From: Desulfovibrio sp.
GTDB lineage: Bacteria; Bacillota; Dethiobacteria; DTU022
Reading direction: 5' to 3'
DNA length: 64,000 nt
Assembly (NCBI GenBank): GCA_020060545.1
Contig: JAGUZX010000134.1
Location: 45,025 to 109,024 of the forward strand
The position numbers were made by a program, and so were the translations under genes. The notes below the pieces were generated by a model. The model was not told the DNA's origin. It did not search any database and was given only the letters and a program-made list of their open reading frames with translations. Below are positions 47,798 to 57,125 of the stretch, piece after piece. Every line of letters begins with the position of its first letter. Position 1 is the stretch's first letter.

Positions 47798-48324
47798 TAG
47801 TATTCGATACCCTTGCGGGCCTGGACGCCGGCGGCGTGATGATGCTTGATCGCGAGGATCTCGCTGACCATGTCGGCCCGCTTCACCAGCTCCGGGGAAG
47901 CGCCCCTTCCGGTGAGCACCAGATCGACCAGGGGCGGCTTTTCGTCCAGCAGCGCAAACAGCTCCGCCTCGGCAATTAAGCCGAAATCGACGGCGACATT
48001 AATTTCGTCCAGTACGACCAGGTCGTAGGCGCCGCCGATCGCCTTGCGCGCTGTTTCCAGCCCTTCTTTGGCCAGGGCAACGTCAACCGGTGCGGGATTG
48101 CGCCGGTCGACGAATTCATCCCGCCCGGCCCGGATCACCGTCAGGTCCGGCAGCCGGGCGGCGGCCAGGAACTCGCCGTATTCACGCCCCTTCATGAAAT
48201 GAATCATGCAGACGCGGTAACCGTGGCCCAAGGCCCGGATCGCCTGCCCTACCGCGGCGGTGGTTTTTCCCTTGCCGTCGCCGGTATAAACCATCACCAA
48301 GCCGCGCCTTTTGTTTGCCTCCAT
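47797..48324 (-). CDS. cobO: Cob(I)yrinic acid a,c-diamide adenosyltransferase (CobO/BtuR type)
   Basis: It transfers the adenosyl group of ATP to cob(I)alamin, making the AdoCbl that the neighbouring mutase needs. From the ATG at 48324 it has 175 residues. The P-loop VMVYTGDGKGKTTAAVGQAI is at residues 11-30. MIHFMKGREYGEF and LVVLDEINVAVDFGLI follow, and LVLTGRGASPELVKRADMVS closes the family signature. A REP pair separates it from meaB, but the genes read together. Confidence 0.93.
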   Translation of the reverse strand: MEANKRRGLVMVYTGDGKGKTTAAVGQAIRALGHGYRVCMIHFMKGREYGEFLAAARLPDLTVIRAGRDEFVDRRNPAPVDVALAKEGLETARKAIGGAYDLVVLDEINVAVDFGLIAEAELFALLDEKPPLVDLVLTGRGASPELVKRADMVSEILAIKHHHAAGVQARKGIEY

Positions 48325-48518
48325 CTTTATGGTATGCCCCTTTCGCCGCCCCGGCAAAGTCGCTTAATTTCGATCTGAAAAATAGTGCTTTTCTACCCCC
48401 ACTCCCGGTCCTCCCCCGCCAGGGAGAGAGAGCGGTTGGGTGCCGGCCAGTACGGCTGTTCGATTATAAATTTCCAACATCCAGCCTCTTATTTCCAACT
48501 TCCAGGAAGCCCGGCTAA

Positions 48519-49661
48519 TTACTCCTGCAGCAGGTAACGGGAGATGACCAGGCGCTGCACTTCGCTGGTCCCTTCGTAGATCTGGGTGATCTTGGCGTCG
48601 CGCATGAACCGTTCCACGGGATAATCCCTGGTATAGCCGTAACCGCCAAAAATCTGGACCGCGTTGGTGGTAACCGCCATCGCCGTTTCCGAGGCGAAGA
48701 GCTTGGCCATGGCTGACGCCTGGCCGTAGGGAAATCCCCGGCTTTCGAGGAAAGCGGCCTGGTAGGTCAGCAGGCGGGCCGCCTCGATCTGTGTCGCCAT
48801 GTCCGCCAGCATGAACGAGATCGCCTGGAAATTGGCGATCGGCTGCCCGAACTGCTCCCGGCTCTTGGCGTAGCGGGCGGCCTCTTCCATGGCCCCCTGG
48901 GCGATCCCCACCGCCTGGGCGGCGATACCGTTCCGCCCCCCGTCCAGGGTACCCAGGGCAATTTTGAACCCTTCCCCCTCGCGGCCGAGGAGGTTTTCAC
49001 CGGGCACGCGGCAGTTTTCGAAAACCAGCTCCACTGTCGGCGAGGCGCGCAGCCCCATCTTCCGCTCTTTTTTTCCGAAGGAAAAACCGGGGGTTCCCTT
49101 CTCCACGATAAAGGCGCTGATGCCGCGCGCCTTTTTCTCCCTGTCGGTTACGGCAAAGACAATATAGATCTCGGCCTCGCCGGCGTTGGTGATAAAAATC
49201 TTGCTCCCGTTCAGGATAAAGCCGCCCCCGTCCGCGACCGCGGTGGTGCGCATCGCCGCGGCGTCGGTGCCGGCGGTCGCTTCGGTGAGGCCGAACGCCC
49301 CCAGCTTTTCGCCCAGGGCCATCGGCTCGAGATACTTTTTCTTCTGCGCCTCGCTGCCGTACTTGAAGAGCGGCCAGCCGGCCAGGGAAATGTGGGCGGA
49401 AAGGGTCGTCCCGGCGGAAGCTTCAACCCGGGAGAGCTCTTCCACCGCGATGACATAGCTGACATAATCCAGCCCGCCGCCGCCGTACTCCTCGGGCCAC
49501 GGGATCCCGGCCAGCCCCAGCCGCCCCATTTTTTCAAAGAGGGCGCGGGAAAATTGCTCCTGATCGTCCCTTTCGTCCGCGCCGGGCCTTAACTCTTTCT
49601 CGGCAAAATCACGGACCATTTTCCGAATCATTTCCTGCTCTTCCGTTAAAAGAAAATTCAC
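48519..49661 (-). CDS. Acyl-CoA dehydrogenase (short/branched-chain type), copy 1
   Basis: An FAD enzyme oxidising a short acyl-CoA to the 2-enoyl-CoA, with electrons to Etf. It has 380 residues. [60 protein letters not shown] and the catalytic Glu in [18 protein letters not shown] are typical of butyryl- or 2-methylbutanoyl-CoA dehydrogenases. With the mutase downstream, butyryl-CoA is the likely substrate. It follows copy 2 by 3 nt; no etfAB is in the window. Confidence 0.92.
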   Translation of the reverse strand: MNFLLTEEQEMIRKMVRDFAEKELRPGADERDDQEQFSRALFEKMGRLGLAGIPWPEEYGGGGLDYVSYVIAVEELSRVEASAGTTLSAHISLAGWPLFKYGSEAQKKKYLEPMALGEKLGAFGLTEATAGTDAAAMRTTAVADGGGFILNGSKIFITNAGEAEIYIVFAVTDREKKARGISAFIVEKGTPGFSFGKKERKMGLRASPTVELVFENCRVPGENLLGREGEGFKIALGTLDGGRNGIAAQAVGIAQGAMEEAARYAKSREQFGQPIANFQAISFMLADMATQIEAARLLTYQAAFLESRGFPYGQASAMAKLFASETAMAVTTNAVQIFGGYGYTRDYPVERFMRDAKITQIYEGTSEVQRLVISRYLLQE

Positions 49662-49664
49662 CGT

Positions 49665-50804
49665 TTAAACCTCCTCCCAGGGGTGCATATTTTTCAGCAG
49701 ATCCCGTGCGATGACAATGCGCTGGATCTGGCTGCTCCCTTCGTAGATCTGCGTCACCTTGGCGTCACGGAAATAGCGGGCCACCGGGTTGGTTTCGCGG
49801 GCGCCTTCCAGGCCCCAGAGATCCAGGCAGCGCGCCGCCGCCGCCATGGCCAGGTCAGTGGCGTAAAGCTTCGCCATCGACGCCTCCCTGGCGCAGGGGT
49901 ACCCGCCCCCTTTCAGCCAGGCGGCGCGGTAAACCAGCAACCGGGCCGCTTCCAGGCGGGTGTAGAGATCGGCCAGGGCGAAGCGGACGCCCTGCTTCAC
50001 CGGGCCGCCGGCAATCGCCCCGGATATCAGGGCGGCCGCCGTTTCCTCCAGGGCGGCCCGGGCCAGGCCCAGACCCTGGGCGGCAATCCCGATTCGCCCC
50101 CCGTCCAGGAGCGAGAGGGCAATCCGGAAACCCTCGCCTTCGCCGCCGAGGCGGTTTTCCGCGGGCAGCCACAGATCGGAAAACCGGAGCGAGGCGGTGG
50201 CGGAGCCGTGCAGACCCATTTTCCGCTCCGGCCGGCCGATTTCCAGCCCCGGCGTCCCTTTCTCCACCAGGAAAGCGCAGATCCCCCCGCTGCCCCGGGA
50301 CGGGTCCAGCGTGGCGAAGACCGTGTAGAGGCCGGCTTCGCCGCCGCTGGTGATAAACATTTTACCGCCATTGAGAATGTAGCCCCGCTCTGCCGGCCTG
50401 GCGGTTGTGCGCAGCGCCGCGGCGTCGGATCCGGCGCCTTCCTCGGTCAGGGCAAACGCGCCCAGCAGCTCGCCCCGGGCCAGCCCGGGGAGGTAACGCC
50501 GCTTCTGCCGCTCGCCGCCGAAATAGAGCAGCGGGAAGGTGCCCACCGAGGTGTGCACCGCGATGATCACCCCCGTGGAGCCGCAAACCCGGGAGATCTC
50601 CTCGACCAGCAGGATATAGGTCAAAAAATCTTCGCCCTGCCCGCCCCATTCCCTGGGCAGCGGCAAGCCCAGATAGCCGCGGGCGGCCGCTTTTTGGATG
50701 TTGTCCCGGGCGAATCCTTCAACGGCCGGGGTGATCTCGGCGGCGGCAAAACTTCTGAACTCTTCCTGTTTGGCCAGGTGTGCGGGTGACAGGCGAAAAT
50801 CCAT
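49665..50804 (-). CDS. Acyl-CoA dehydrogenase, copy 2
   Basis: A second acyl-CoA dehydrogenase of 379 residues. It is more divergent, with FSDLWLPAENRLGGEGEGF, LSLLDGGRIGIAAQGLGLAR and the catalytic Glu region IYEGSSQIQRIVIARDLL. LGAFALTEEGAGSDAAALRT is the FAD motif. Two different enzymes side by side suggest different chain lengths or branched versus straight substrates (isobutyryl-, 2-methylbutyryl- or butyryl-CoA). It lies between the thiolase and copy 1 in the same direction. Confidence 0.9.
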   Translation of the reverse strand: MDFRLSPAHLAKQEEFRSFAAAEITPAVEGFARDNIQKAAARGYLGLPLPREWGGQGEDFLTYILLVEEISRVCGSTGVIIAVHTSVGTFPLLYFGGERQKRRYLPGLARGELLGAFALTEEGAGSDAAALRTTARPAERGYILNGGKMFITSGGEAGLYTVFATLDPSRGSGGICAFLVEKGTPGLEIGRPERKMGLHGSATASLRFSDLWLPAENRLGGEGEGFRIALSLLDGGRIGIAAQGLGLARAALEETAAALISGAIAGGPVKQGVRFALADLYTRLEAARLLVYRAAWLKGGGYPCAREASMAKLYATDLAMAAAARCLDLWGLEGARETNPVARYFRDAKVTQIYEGSSQIQRIVIARDLLKNMHPWEEV

Positions 50805-50872
50805 GCTTCTCTCCTGAAATGATGGCGCCGCAATCGCCGCCCAAAGGCTGGCGCCGGCGATCGGCCCGCCGT

Positions 50873-52054
50873 TTATACTTTAATGACCGTGGCTTCGCCC
50901 TGGGCGGCCCCACTGCAGATCGTGGCCAGGCCGTAGCCGCCGCCGCGCCGCCTCAGCTCGGCCACCAGCGTCATCAGGATCCTGGCGCCGCTGGCGCCGA
51001 TCGGGTGCCCCAGCGCGACGGCCCCCCCGTTTACGTTGACTATATCTTCATCCCAATGGCCGAGCTTGATGCAGGTGAGCGCCACCGCAGCGAAGGCCTC
51101 GTTCACTTCGATCAGATCCATCCGGTCCGCCGTCAGCCCGGCCCCGGCGAGGGCTTTTTGCGCGGCGGCGTACGGGACCGTGGCGATATACGGCGGCGCC
51201 AGGGAGACCGCACCCTGCGAGATAATCGTCGCCAGCGGCTCCAACCCCCATTCTTTCGCCCGCGCCGCGGAAGCGAGGACCAGCGCCGCCGCCCCGTCGC
51301 TGATCCCGGGGGCATTCCCCGCGGTGATCAGCCCGCCGGGTTCAAAAGCGGGCGGCAGCTGGGCCAGCTTTTCCAGCGAGGTGTCGCGGCGCGGCAGCTC
51401 GTCCTGATCGATCAGCAGCGGCTCCCCTTTACGCTGCGGCACCGCCACCGGCACGATCTCCTCGGCTGGGAGCCCGGCGTCCATGGCGGCCGCGGCACGC
51501 TCGTGGCTGCGCAGCGCCCAGCGGTCCATCATCTCCCGGGTGATGCCGTACTCGGCGGTGGGGATCCGACCGCCGTGCACCCCCATATGCACCTGGTGGA
51601 AGGGGCACCACAACCCGTCCCTGATCATGCCGTCCACCAGGGGAGCGTCGCCCATACGCAAGCCGGTGCGGCCACCGGGGAACAGATAGGGGACGGAGCT
51701 CATATTTTCCATCCCTCCCGCCACCACCACCGCCGCCGCGCCGGCCCGGATCAAGGCGTCAGCCAGATTGACCGCCCGCAGACCGGAGGCGCAGACCTTG
51801 TTGATCGTTTCAGAGGGCACCGTCGGCGGCAGACCGGCCTTAACCGTGGCCTGCCGGGAAGGGATCTGCCCCGCCCCCGCCTGGAGTACCATCCCCAGGA
51901 AGACATTGTCCACCGCCTCCCCGGGTACTCCCGCCCGGGAAAGCGCCTCCCGCACCGCCAGGGCGCCCAGTTCGACTGCCGGCACGTCCTGGAGCGAACC
52001 CAAAAAACGGCCGAAGGGGGTCCGCGCATAACCGACGATTACTGTTTCGCCCAT
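50873..52054 (-). CDS. Acetyl-CoA acetyltransferase / 3-ketoacyl-CoA thiolase
   Basis: It cleaves acetoacetyl-CoA (or a 3-ketoacyl-CoA) to acetyl-CoA, or condenses two acetyl-CoA. It has 393 residues. The nucleophile Cys is in ETINKVCASGLRAVNLADAL, the His in VALGHPIGASGARILMTLV, and the second Cys in ATICSGAAQGEATVIKV. The last motif reads CSGAAQG in place of the common CxGGGQG, a mild variant. It is first in the run thiolase, two acyl-CoA dehydrogenases, cobO, meaB, mutase. Confidence 0.93.
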   Translation of the reverse strand: MGETVIVGYARTPFGRFLGSLQDVPAVELGALAVREALSRAGVPGEAVDNVFLGMVLQAGAGQIPSRQATVKAGLPPTVPSETINKVCASGLRAVNLADALIRAGAAAVVVAGGMENMSSVPYLFPGGRTGLRMGDAPLVDGMIRDGLWCPFHQVHMGVHGGRIPTAEYGITREMMDRWALRSHERAAAAMDAGLPAEEIVPVAVPQRKGEPLLIDQDELPRRDTSLEKLAQLPPAFEPGGLITAGNAPGISDGAAALVLASAARAKEWGLEPLATIISQGAVSLAPPYIATVPYAAAQKALAGAGLTADRMDLIEVNEAFAAVALTCIKLGHWDEDIVNVNGGAVALGHPIGASGARILMTLVAELRRRGGGYGLATICSGAAQGEATVIKV

Positions 52055-52071
52055 GCTCCACCTCTTAAATA

Positions 52072-52104
52072 GTGTGACATTTGGGGACGGGGCAATTTTG
52101 TCAC
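52072..52104. repeat. RAYT1-type repeat upstream of the thiolase
   Basis: GTGACA, a centre with GGGGACGGGG and TGTCAC form an imperfect palindrome. The GGGACGGGG centre and TGACA/TGTCA ends match the inverted repeats around RAYT1 at 8 kb. It starts 18 nt upstream of the thiolase start. Confidence 0.6.
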
Positions 52105-52482
52105 AAAACGTCTACCCATCTGGAAAATGATCTTTGGGATGATTTGGCAACGTTTAAGGTTTGCTCGCCGGCGGTGCTTACGGCTCGGCTGCGGCCTTCC
52201 GCCCGGGCTTCCCTCGACATTCGCCATCCCCGGCTAAAGGTCCCGGCGGCCCGCATCCTGCGGGCAGGCCCGCTCCAGACCTTGCCTCGCCTGCTTATGC
52301 TGGGGACGAACCTATTTCGATGAGGACGGTCGCCCCGGTGCCGGTCGCGCCCGCGGCTGCCTCTTTCCTGCCTCCAGTCCGTTTTGATGCGAAACCGCAA
52401 GCCCATAATCTTGCGCTACGGATACAAAGGCACGGCCTTTGGTTCCCCCGTTGATGGAATTGCGGGAAGCCTCCGTTCGCCC
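52105..52482. other. Spacer between purD and the thiolase without a supported gene
   Basis: About 380 nt between the purD stop and the RAYT1-type repeat. It is GC-rich (CTCGCCGGCGGTGC and CCCGCATCCTGCGGG elements). Only short, unconvincing open frames are present. A promoter for the thiolase-mutase run is expected here on the minus strand, but I found no clear -35/-10 or -24/-12 pair. Confidence 0.4.
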
Positions 52483-53787
52483 TTAACTTTCCTCTTTCCT
52501 CCCCAGGGCCCGGTGCGCGATGTCCCGGCGGAAGTAGCATCCCGGAAAGCTGATTTGATCCGCGGCCCGGTAAGCCGTGGCCAGGGCGGCCGGGAGCTCT
52601 TTCGCCCAGGCGGTTACCCCCAGCACCCTCCCGCCAGCGGTAACGATCGCGCCGTTTTGCACTGCCGTGCCGGCGTGAAACACGGCCAGCCCTTCGTCCG
52701 CACCCGCAAATTCTTCAATGCGGTCCAGCCCGCTGATCGCCTGCCCGGTCGGGTAAGGTCCGGGGTAGCCGGGGGAGGCGATCACCACGCAGGCGGCGGC
52801 GGCAGCGCTTGCCCGCAGCTCCAGCCCGGACCCGGCCAGCCGGCCTTCCGCCGCGGCCAGAAGCGGTGGCAGCAGGTCCGCCTCCAGGCGGGGCAGGATG
52901 GCCTGGGTTTCCGGGTCGCCGAAACGGACATTGAACTCGAGGACACTGATCCGGTTTCCGCTGACCATCAAACCGGCGTAGATCACGCCCCGGTAGTCGA
53001 CGCCCTGGGCATTGAGTCCCGCCAGCAGCGGGCGGAAAACCGTTTCTACGGCCGCGTGCGAAAGCCGCGCCGTTAGGGCAGGGGCGGGCGAGTAGGCGCC
53101 CATCCCGCCGGTATTCGGCCCGGTGTCGCCCTCGCCGATCGCCTTGTGATCTTGGGCCGACGGCAACACCAGCAGCTCCTTGCCGTCGGTCACCGCCAAA
53201 ACGGAAACCTCTTCGCCGGTGAGGCAGTCCTCGATAACCACCCGGCCGCCCGCCGCCCCGAAAACGCCTTCCACCATGATCTTCCGCAGCGCCTCCTCGG
53301 CTTCGCCGCGGGTGCGGGCCACGGTGACCCCCTTGCCGGCCGCCAGGCCGTCCGCTTTTACCACCACCGGCCCTTCCGGCAGAGTGTCAATATGGCGCCG
53401 GGCCGGTTCATACCGGTCGAAGACGGCAAAGCCGGCCGTGGGGATGCCCCAGCGCGACATCTGCTCCTTGGCCCAAGCCTTGCTTCCTTCCAGGCGCGCC
53501 CCCGCGCTCCCCGGCCCAAAAACCTTCAAGCCGGCCGCGCGGAAATGATCGGCCAGCCCGGCGGCCAGGGGCGCCTCGGGCCCGACCACGGTGAGGTCGA
53601 TTTTGTGCGCCAGGGCCCATTCCTTAAGGTCCGCCGCGTCCTCCGCTTGAAGCGGCACGCACTCCGCCACCGTGGCGATCCCGGCGTTGCCGGGAGCGCA
53701 GTAAATCCCGGTCAGCAGGGGACTTTGGGCCAGCTTCCAGGCCAGGGCGTGTTCCCGGCCGCCTCCACCGACTATTAAAACCCGCAC
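52483..53787 (-). CDS. purD: Phosphoribosylamine--glycine ligase
   Basis: An ATP-grasp ligase making GAR in purine synthesis. It has 434 residues from the GTG at 53787. VLIVGGGGREHALAWKLAQS, GPGSAGARLEGSKAWAKEQM, the ATP-grasp stretch VVVKADGLAAGKGVTVARTR, and LEFNVRFGDPETQAILPRLE are diagnostic. It is the last gene of the purine run, about 80 nt after purH. Confidence 0.96.
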   Translation of the reverse strand: MRVLIVGGGGREHALAWKLAQSPLLTGIYCAPGNAGIATVAECVPLQAEDAADLKEWALAHKIDLTVVGPEAPLAAGLADHFRAAGLKVFGPGSAGARLEGSKAWAKEQMSRWGIPTAGFAVFDRYEPARRHIDTLPEGPVVVKADGLAAGKGVTVARTRGEAEEALRKIMVEGVFGAAGGRVVIEDCLTGEEVSVLAVTDGKELLVLPSAQDHKAIGEGDTGPNTGGMGAYSPAPALTARLSHAAVETVFRPLLAGLNAQGVDYRGVIYAGLMVSGNRISVLEFNVRFGDPETQAILPRLEADLLPPLLAAAEGRLAGSGLELRASAAAAACVVIASPGYPGPYPTGQAISGLDRIEEFAGADEGLAVFHAGTAVQNGAIVTAGGRVLGVTAWAKELPAALATAYRAADQISFPGCYFRRDIAHRALGRKEES

Positions 53788-53868
53788 CTTCTTCTCCCCT
53801 TCCTCAGGAAGCAGGCGGCGGTTCTTTTGCTTCCCGCTTCCTTGTCCTATCGCCTTCCCGGCAGGCCT

Positions 53869-55440
53869 TTAGTGTTTGAAATAGCGCCGACCGGTAAAAA
53901 CCATGGCCAGGCCTAAGCGGTTGCAGGCCTCGATCGACTCGCGATCCTTCAGCGAGCCGCCGGGCTGGATGATGGCCGTGATCCCGGCGGCGGCGGCCGC
54001 TTCCACGGTGTCGGGGAAGGGAAAGAAGGCATCCGAACCCATCACCGCTCCCGCCGCTTTCTCGCCTGCCTGCCCCAGGGCGATCCGGGCCGCCGCGATC
54101 CGGCTCATCTGGCCTGCGCCCACGCCGAGGGTTTGCCCCTGCCGGGCGATGACAATGGCGTTGGACTTGACATGCTTGACCACCTTCTGGGCAAAGGCCA
54201 GGTCGCTCCATTCGGCGGCAGTGGGAACCCTTTTCGTCACCACTTCACCCTGCGACGGGTCCACCGGTACGCGGTCCACCGTCTGCAGCAGCAACCCGCC
54301 GGCCACCTTTTTCAAGTCGTAGCGTTCCGCCGCTCCCGTTCCCGCTTCACCCTGCGGGTCGAGCTCCAGGAGACGGATCTCTTTCTTCTGCGCAAAAATG
54401 GGCAGCGCTTCGGTCTCAAAAGCCGGCGCCGCCACCACTTCCAGGAAAATCTCCACCATGCGGCGGGCCGCCGCATGGTCCACGGGGCGGTTTACGGCCA
54501 GGACGCCGCCGAAGATGGAAATCGGATCGGCGGCGTAGGCGAGCTCAAAGGCGGCGGAGACACTCGGCGCCGAACCGACGCCGCACGGATTGGTATGCTT
54601 TACCACCACCACCGTCGGCTCCGCAAACTCCCGCACCAGCTCCCAGGCCGCGTTCACGTCGTGCAAATTGTTAAAGGAAAGCTCCTTCCCCTGCAGCTGG
54701 CGCGCCGCCGCAAGGCCCCGGCTTCCGCCGGCGAAAGCGTAAAAGGCGGCCGCCTGCTGCGGGTTTTCCCCGTAGCGCAGCTCCTGCACCTTCTCCAAGG
54801 GCAGGCAGAGGTCGGGCGGGAAAAGGCCCATACCCGACTCGGGCAGGCCGGCGAAATAGCCGGCGATCAGGGCGTCATACCGGGCCGTGTGGGCGAAAGC
54901 TTCCGCGGCCAGGCGGAAGCGGGTCTCAAGGGTGACACAGCCGTGCTCGGTGAGCTCGGCGATGACCTGCGCGTAGCGGGCCGGGTGGACCACGACGGCC
55001 ACGTGGGCGAAATTCTTCGCCGCCGCCCGAACCATGGTCGGCCCGCCGATGTCGATATTTTCGACCGCTTCTTCCAGCGTTACCCCGGGGCGGGCAATCG
55101 TTTGGGCAAAGGGGTACAGGTTGACCACGACCAGCTCGATCGGCCCGATCCCCTGCTCTGCCAGCTGGCGCCGGTGCTCCGCCCGGTCCAGGCGGGCCAG
55201 GATCCCCCCGTGGATGAGAGGGTTGAGCGTCTTCACCCGCCCGTCGAGGATTTCGGGAAAACCGGTAATCTCCTGCACCCCTTTCACGGAGCAGCCCGCT
55301 TCGCGCAGGGCGCGGGACGTCCCCCCCGTGGAAATAATCTCCCAACCCAGCCGCTTAAGCGCCGCGGCAAACTCGATGATCCCCGTCTTATCCGAAACGC
55401 TGATCAGTGCCCGCTTCTGACTTGGCCCTCTTTCACTCAA
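53869..55440 (-). CDS. purH: Bifunctional AICAR transformylase / IMP cyclohydrolase
   Basis: It catalyses the last two steps to IMP. It has 523 residues. The N-terminal MGS-like cyclohydrolase (KRALISVSDKTGIIEFAAAL; GFPEILDGRVKTLNPLIHGG) is joined to the transformylase (FVKHTNPCGVG-like VVKHTNPCGVGSAPSVSAAF; VKSNAIVIARQGQTLGVGAG; MGSDAFFPFPDTVE). The start is a TTG at 55440 that overlaps the purN stop, with AGAAGGTG upstream, so it is coupled to purN. Confidence 0.96.
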   Translation of the reverse strand: MSERGPSQKRALISVSDKTGIIEFAAALKRLGWEIISTGGTSRALREAGCSVKGVQEITGFPEILDGRVKTLNPLIHGGILARLDRAEHRRQLAEQGIGPIELVVVNLYPFAQTIARPGVTLEEAVENIDIGGPTMVRAAAKNFAHVAVVVHPARYAQVIAELTEHGCVTLETRFRLAAEAFAHTARYDALIAGYFAGLPESGMGLFPPDLCLPLEKVQELRYGENPQQAAAFYAFAGGSRGLAAARQLQGKELSFNNLHDVNAAWELVREFAEPTVVVVKHTNPCGVGSAPSVSAAFELAYAADPISIFGGVLAVNRPVDHAAARRMVEIFLEVVAAPAFETEALPIFAQKKEIRLLELDPQGEAGTGAAERYDLKKVAGGLLLQTVDRVPVDPSQGEVVTKRVPTAAEWSDLAFAQKVVKHVKSNAIVIARQGQTLGVGAGQMSRIAAARIALGQAGEKAAGAVMGSDAFFPFPDTVEAAAAAGITAIIQPGGSLKDRESIEACNRLGLAMVFTGRRYFKH

Positions 55441-56038
55441 CGATATAGCACCTTCTTCCTTCGACTTTTAGTTTATCCCGGCAGAACAGATCAACCGCAC
55501 GGGGGTAGAGCCGGTACTCGGCGGCGTGCACGCGCTGGTGCAGCGTTTCCGCCGTATCGTCCTGGATCACCGGCACCGCCTCCTGCAGGATCACCGGTCC
55601 GGTGTCCAAACCTTCGTCCACGAAATGCACCGTGCATCCCGTCACCTTGACCCCGTAGGCCAGCGCGTCCTCAATCCCGGATGTGCCGGGAAATGACGGC
55701 AGCAGGGCGGGGTGGATGTTCATGACCCGCATCGGGAACTCCCGGATGAATAACGGGGAAAGCAAGCGCATGAACCCGGCCAGCACCACGAGCTCGACCC
55801 GTTCTTCTTTCAGTTCCCCGATAACGGCCGCGTCATACTCTTCCCGGCTCCGGTACAAACCGGGATCGACAAACATCGCCCGGATACCGCGGCGGCGGGC
55901 GCGCTCCAGGGCCGGCGCCCGCTCCCGGTCGCTGATCACCAGCACCACCCGGGCCGCCACCTTTCCCTGGGCAATCTCCTCTAAAATCGCTTCCAGGTTT
56001 GTCCCCTGCCCCGACGCCAGGACGGCCACCCGCTTCAC
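55433..56038 (-). CDS. purN: Phosphoribosylglycinamide formyltransferase
   Basis: It formylates GAR using 10-formyltetrahydrofolate. It has 201 residues from the GTG at 56038. RVAVLASGQGTNLEAILEEI begins the fold; FMRLLSPLFIREFPMRVMNI with HPALLPSFPG carries the catalytic Asn and His, and VHFVDEGLDTGPVILQEA the catalytic Asp. In an unbroken operon purM would precede it. Here a RAYT and an acetyltransferase gene intervene. Confidence 0.95.
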   Translation of the reverse strand: MKRVAVLASGQGTNLEAILEEIAQGKVAARVVLVISDRERAPALERARRRGIRAMFVDPGLYRSREEYDAAVIGELKEERVELVVLAGFMRLLSPLFIREFPMRVMNIHPALLPSFPGTSGIEDALAYGVKVTGCTVHFVDEGLDTGPVILQEAVPVIQDDTAETLHQRVHAAEYRLYPRAVDLFCRDKLKVEGRRCYIVE

Positions 56039-56108
56039 CGGCCCACCCCCTAATACACCGATTCCTTTTTCATATTCTACTTATTGCTTTATATTTCCTT
56101 TAAATCGC

Positions 56109-56179
56109 AAAGTTCATTTGGTGCCAGGCACCGGATGAACTTTTCAGTTCATATGGTGCCAGGTGCATAAGTTCATTTC
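56109..56179. repeat. Tandem pair of GGTGCC-type REP palindromes, left flank of RAYT2
   Basis: The first unit is an intact GGTGCCAGGCACC core with AAGTTCATT and GATGAACTT arms. The second is degenerate (GGTGCCAGGTGCA with AAGTTCATT). It lies between the purN start and RAYT2. Confidence 0.85.
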
Positions 56180-56245
56180 TTGTTGACTGCTCAAATAAAT
56201 TATGTTAATATTCAAAAAAGGTTTATTATGGAAAGAGGTGATCTC

Positions 56246-57061
56246 GTGCCGCGGAAGCCGCGGGTGCATTTTCCGGGCGCGGTGTACCATGTCGTGGTCA
56301 GAGGCAACAACCAGGAAAAGATCTTCGCCAACGATAAAGACAAGCAGTATTACCTGCAGAAAATGAAATATTACAAAAAAAGGTTCTTTTTTGAAATCCT
56401 CTGCTATGCGATCATGGACAACCATGCCCACATGGCAGTGAAGGTCGGATCAGTTTCGCTTGCAAAGATTATGCAAGGTCTCCAACAGTCTTATGCCGGA
56501 TACTTCAACCGGGAATACGAACGCTGCGGTCATGTTTTTGAAGCAAGGTACAAATCTTACCTCTGTGATAATGATCGTTACCTGCTGGCCCTGCTCAGGT
56601 ATATCCACCGCAACCCGATGGAGGCGGGCTTGTCGGCTGGACTGGAATACGAGTGGAGCAGCCACGGTTATTACACAGGCGCAAAGAAAGGAGACATGGT
56701 CGAGACAGGATTGATCTTCGGCCTGCTTTCCCAGTTTTCGCCCGGCGATCCCGCCAATACATACCATAGCTTTATGCAAGCGGCGGCCGAACAAACTGAG
56801 CTGAAAAAAATCACTAATTTTGTACGCGGTGCGCAGGGGAAAATAGCCACCGATGACCAGGTAGCAAGCCTGATTAAACAAGTTGCGGCGGCTTTTGCGG
56901 TCAATCAAAACAGTCTTTTAAAAAGGAGCAGAAATTATCATATCTCAGCAGCCAGAAAGGAACTGATTCGCCGGCTCGCCGCTGATTTAGACTGGCCGCA
57001 CAACCAAATAGCCCAGTTTTTGAGTGTGACGCCAACCTATGTCTGCAGGGTGGTCAAGTAG
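56246..57061 (+). CDS. REP-associated tyrosine transposase (Y1/HUH family), RAYT2
   Basis: A RAYT of 271 residues from the GTG at 56246, chosen because AGAGGTGA lies before it and PRKPRVHFPGAVYHVVVRGN is the family N-terminus. The HUH motif is in CYAIMDNHAHMAVKVG; the catalytic-Tyr region is LLRYIHRNPMEAGL. The C-terminal 90 residues form a separate helical DNA-binding-like domain (SAARKELIRRLAADLDWPHN, then QIAQFLSVTPTYVCRVVK) longer than that of RAYT1. It appears intact. The stop codon TAG is also the first base pairs of the right REP. Confidence 0.9.
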   Translation: MPRKPRVHFPGAVYHVVVRGNNQEKIFANDKDKQYYLQKMKYYKKRFFFEILCYAIMDNHAHMAVKVGSVSLAKIMQGLQQSYAGYFNREYERCGHVFEARYKSYLCDNDRYLLALLRYIHRNPMEAGLSAGLEYEWSSHGYYTGAKKGDMVETGLIFGLLSQFSPGDPANTYHSFMQAAAEQTELKKITNFVRGAQGKIATDDQVASLIKQVAAAFAVNQNSLLKRSRNYHISAARKELIRRLAADLDWPHNQIAQFLSVTPTYVCRVVK

Positions 57062-57125
57062 TTCATGCGGTGCCTGGCACCCGATGAACTTTTCAGTTCA
57101 GTTGGTGCCTGGCACCCGATGAACT
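57060..57125. repeat. Tandem pair of GGTGCC-type REP palindromes, right flank of RAYT2
   Basis: Two intact GGTGCCTGGCACC cores, each followed by CGATGAACT, with GTTCA arms. The pair runs from the RAYT2 stop codon to the stop codon of the convergent acetyltransferase gene, so both genes end inside it. Confidence 0.88.

Larger units (their letters stand above)
56109..57125 (+). mobile_element. RAYT2 unit: transposase gene flanked on both sides by tandem REP pairs
   Basis: The RAYT2 gene lies between REP pairs at 56109-56179 and 57060-57125. The same palindrome recurs at five other loci in the window. This cis arrangement is the known hallmark of a RAYT with its cognate REP family. The block interrupts the purine operon. 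Confidence 0.8.

Noticed and set aside
48325-48518. Cobalamin riboswitch before cobO or the mutase genes
   Set aside because: I looked for a B12-box-like conserved segment in the spacers at 48.3-48.5, 47.7 and 52.1-52.5 kb and found none.
52081-52323. Plus-strand 80-codon frame between purD and the thiolase
   Set aside because: It starts within a repeat, has no ribosome binding site and no protein-like composition.
56109-57125. Repeat array as a CRISPR
   Set aside because: The units are palindromic REPs in tandem pairs without regular unique spacers, and no cas gene is present.
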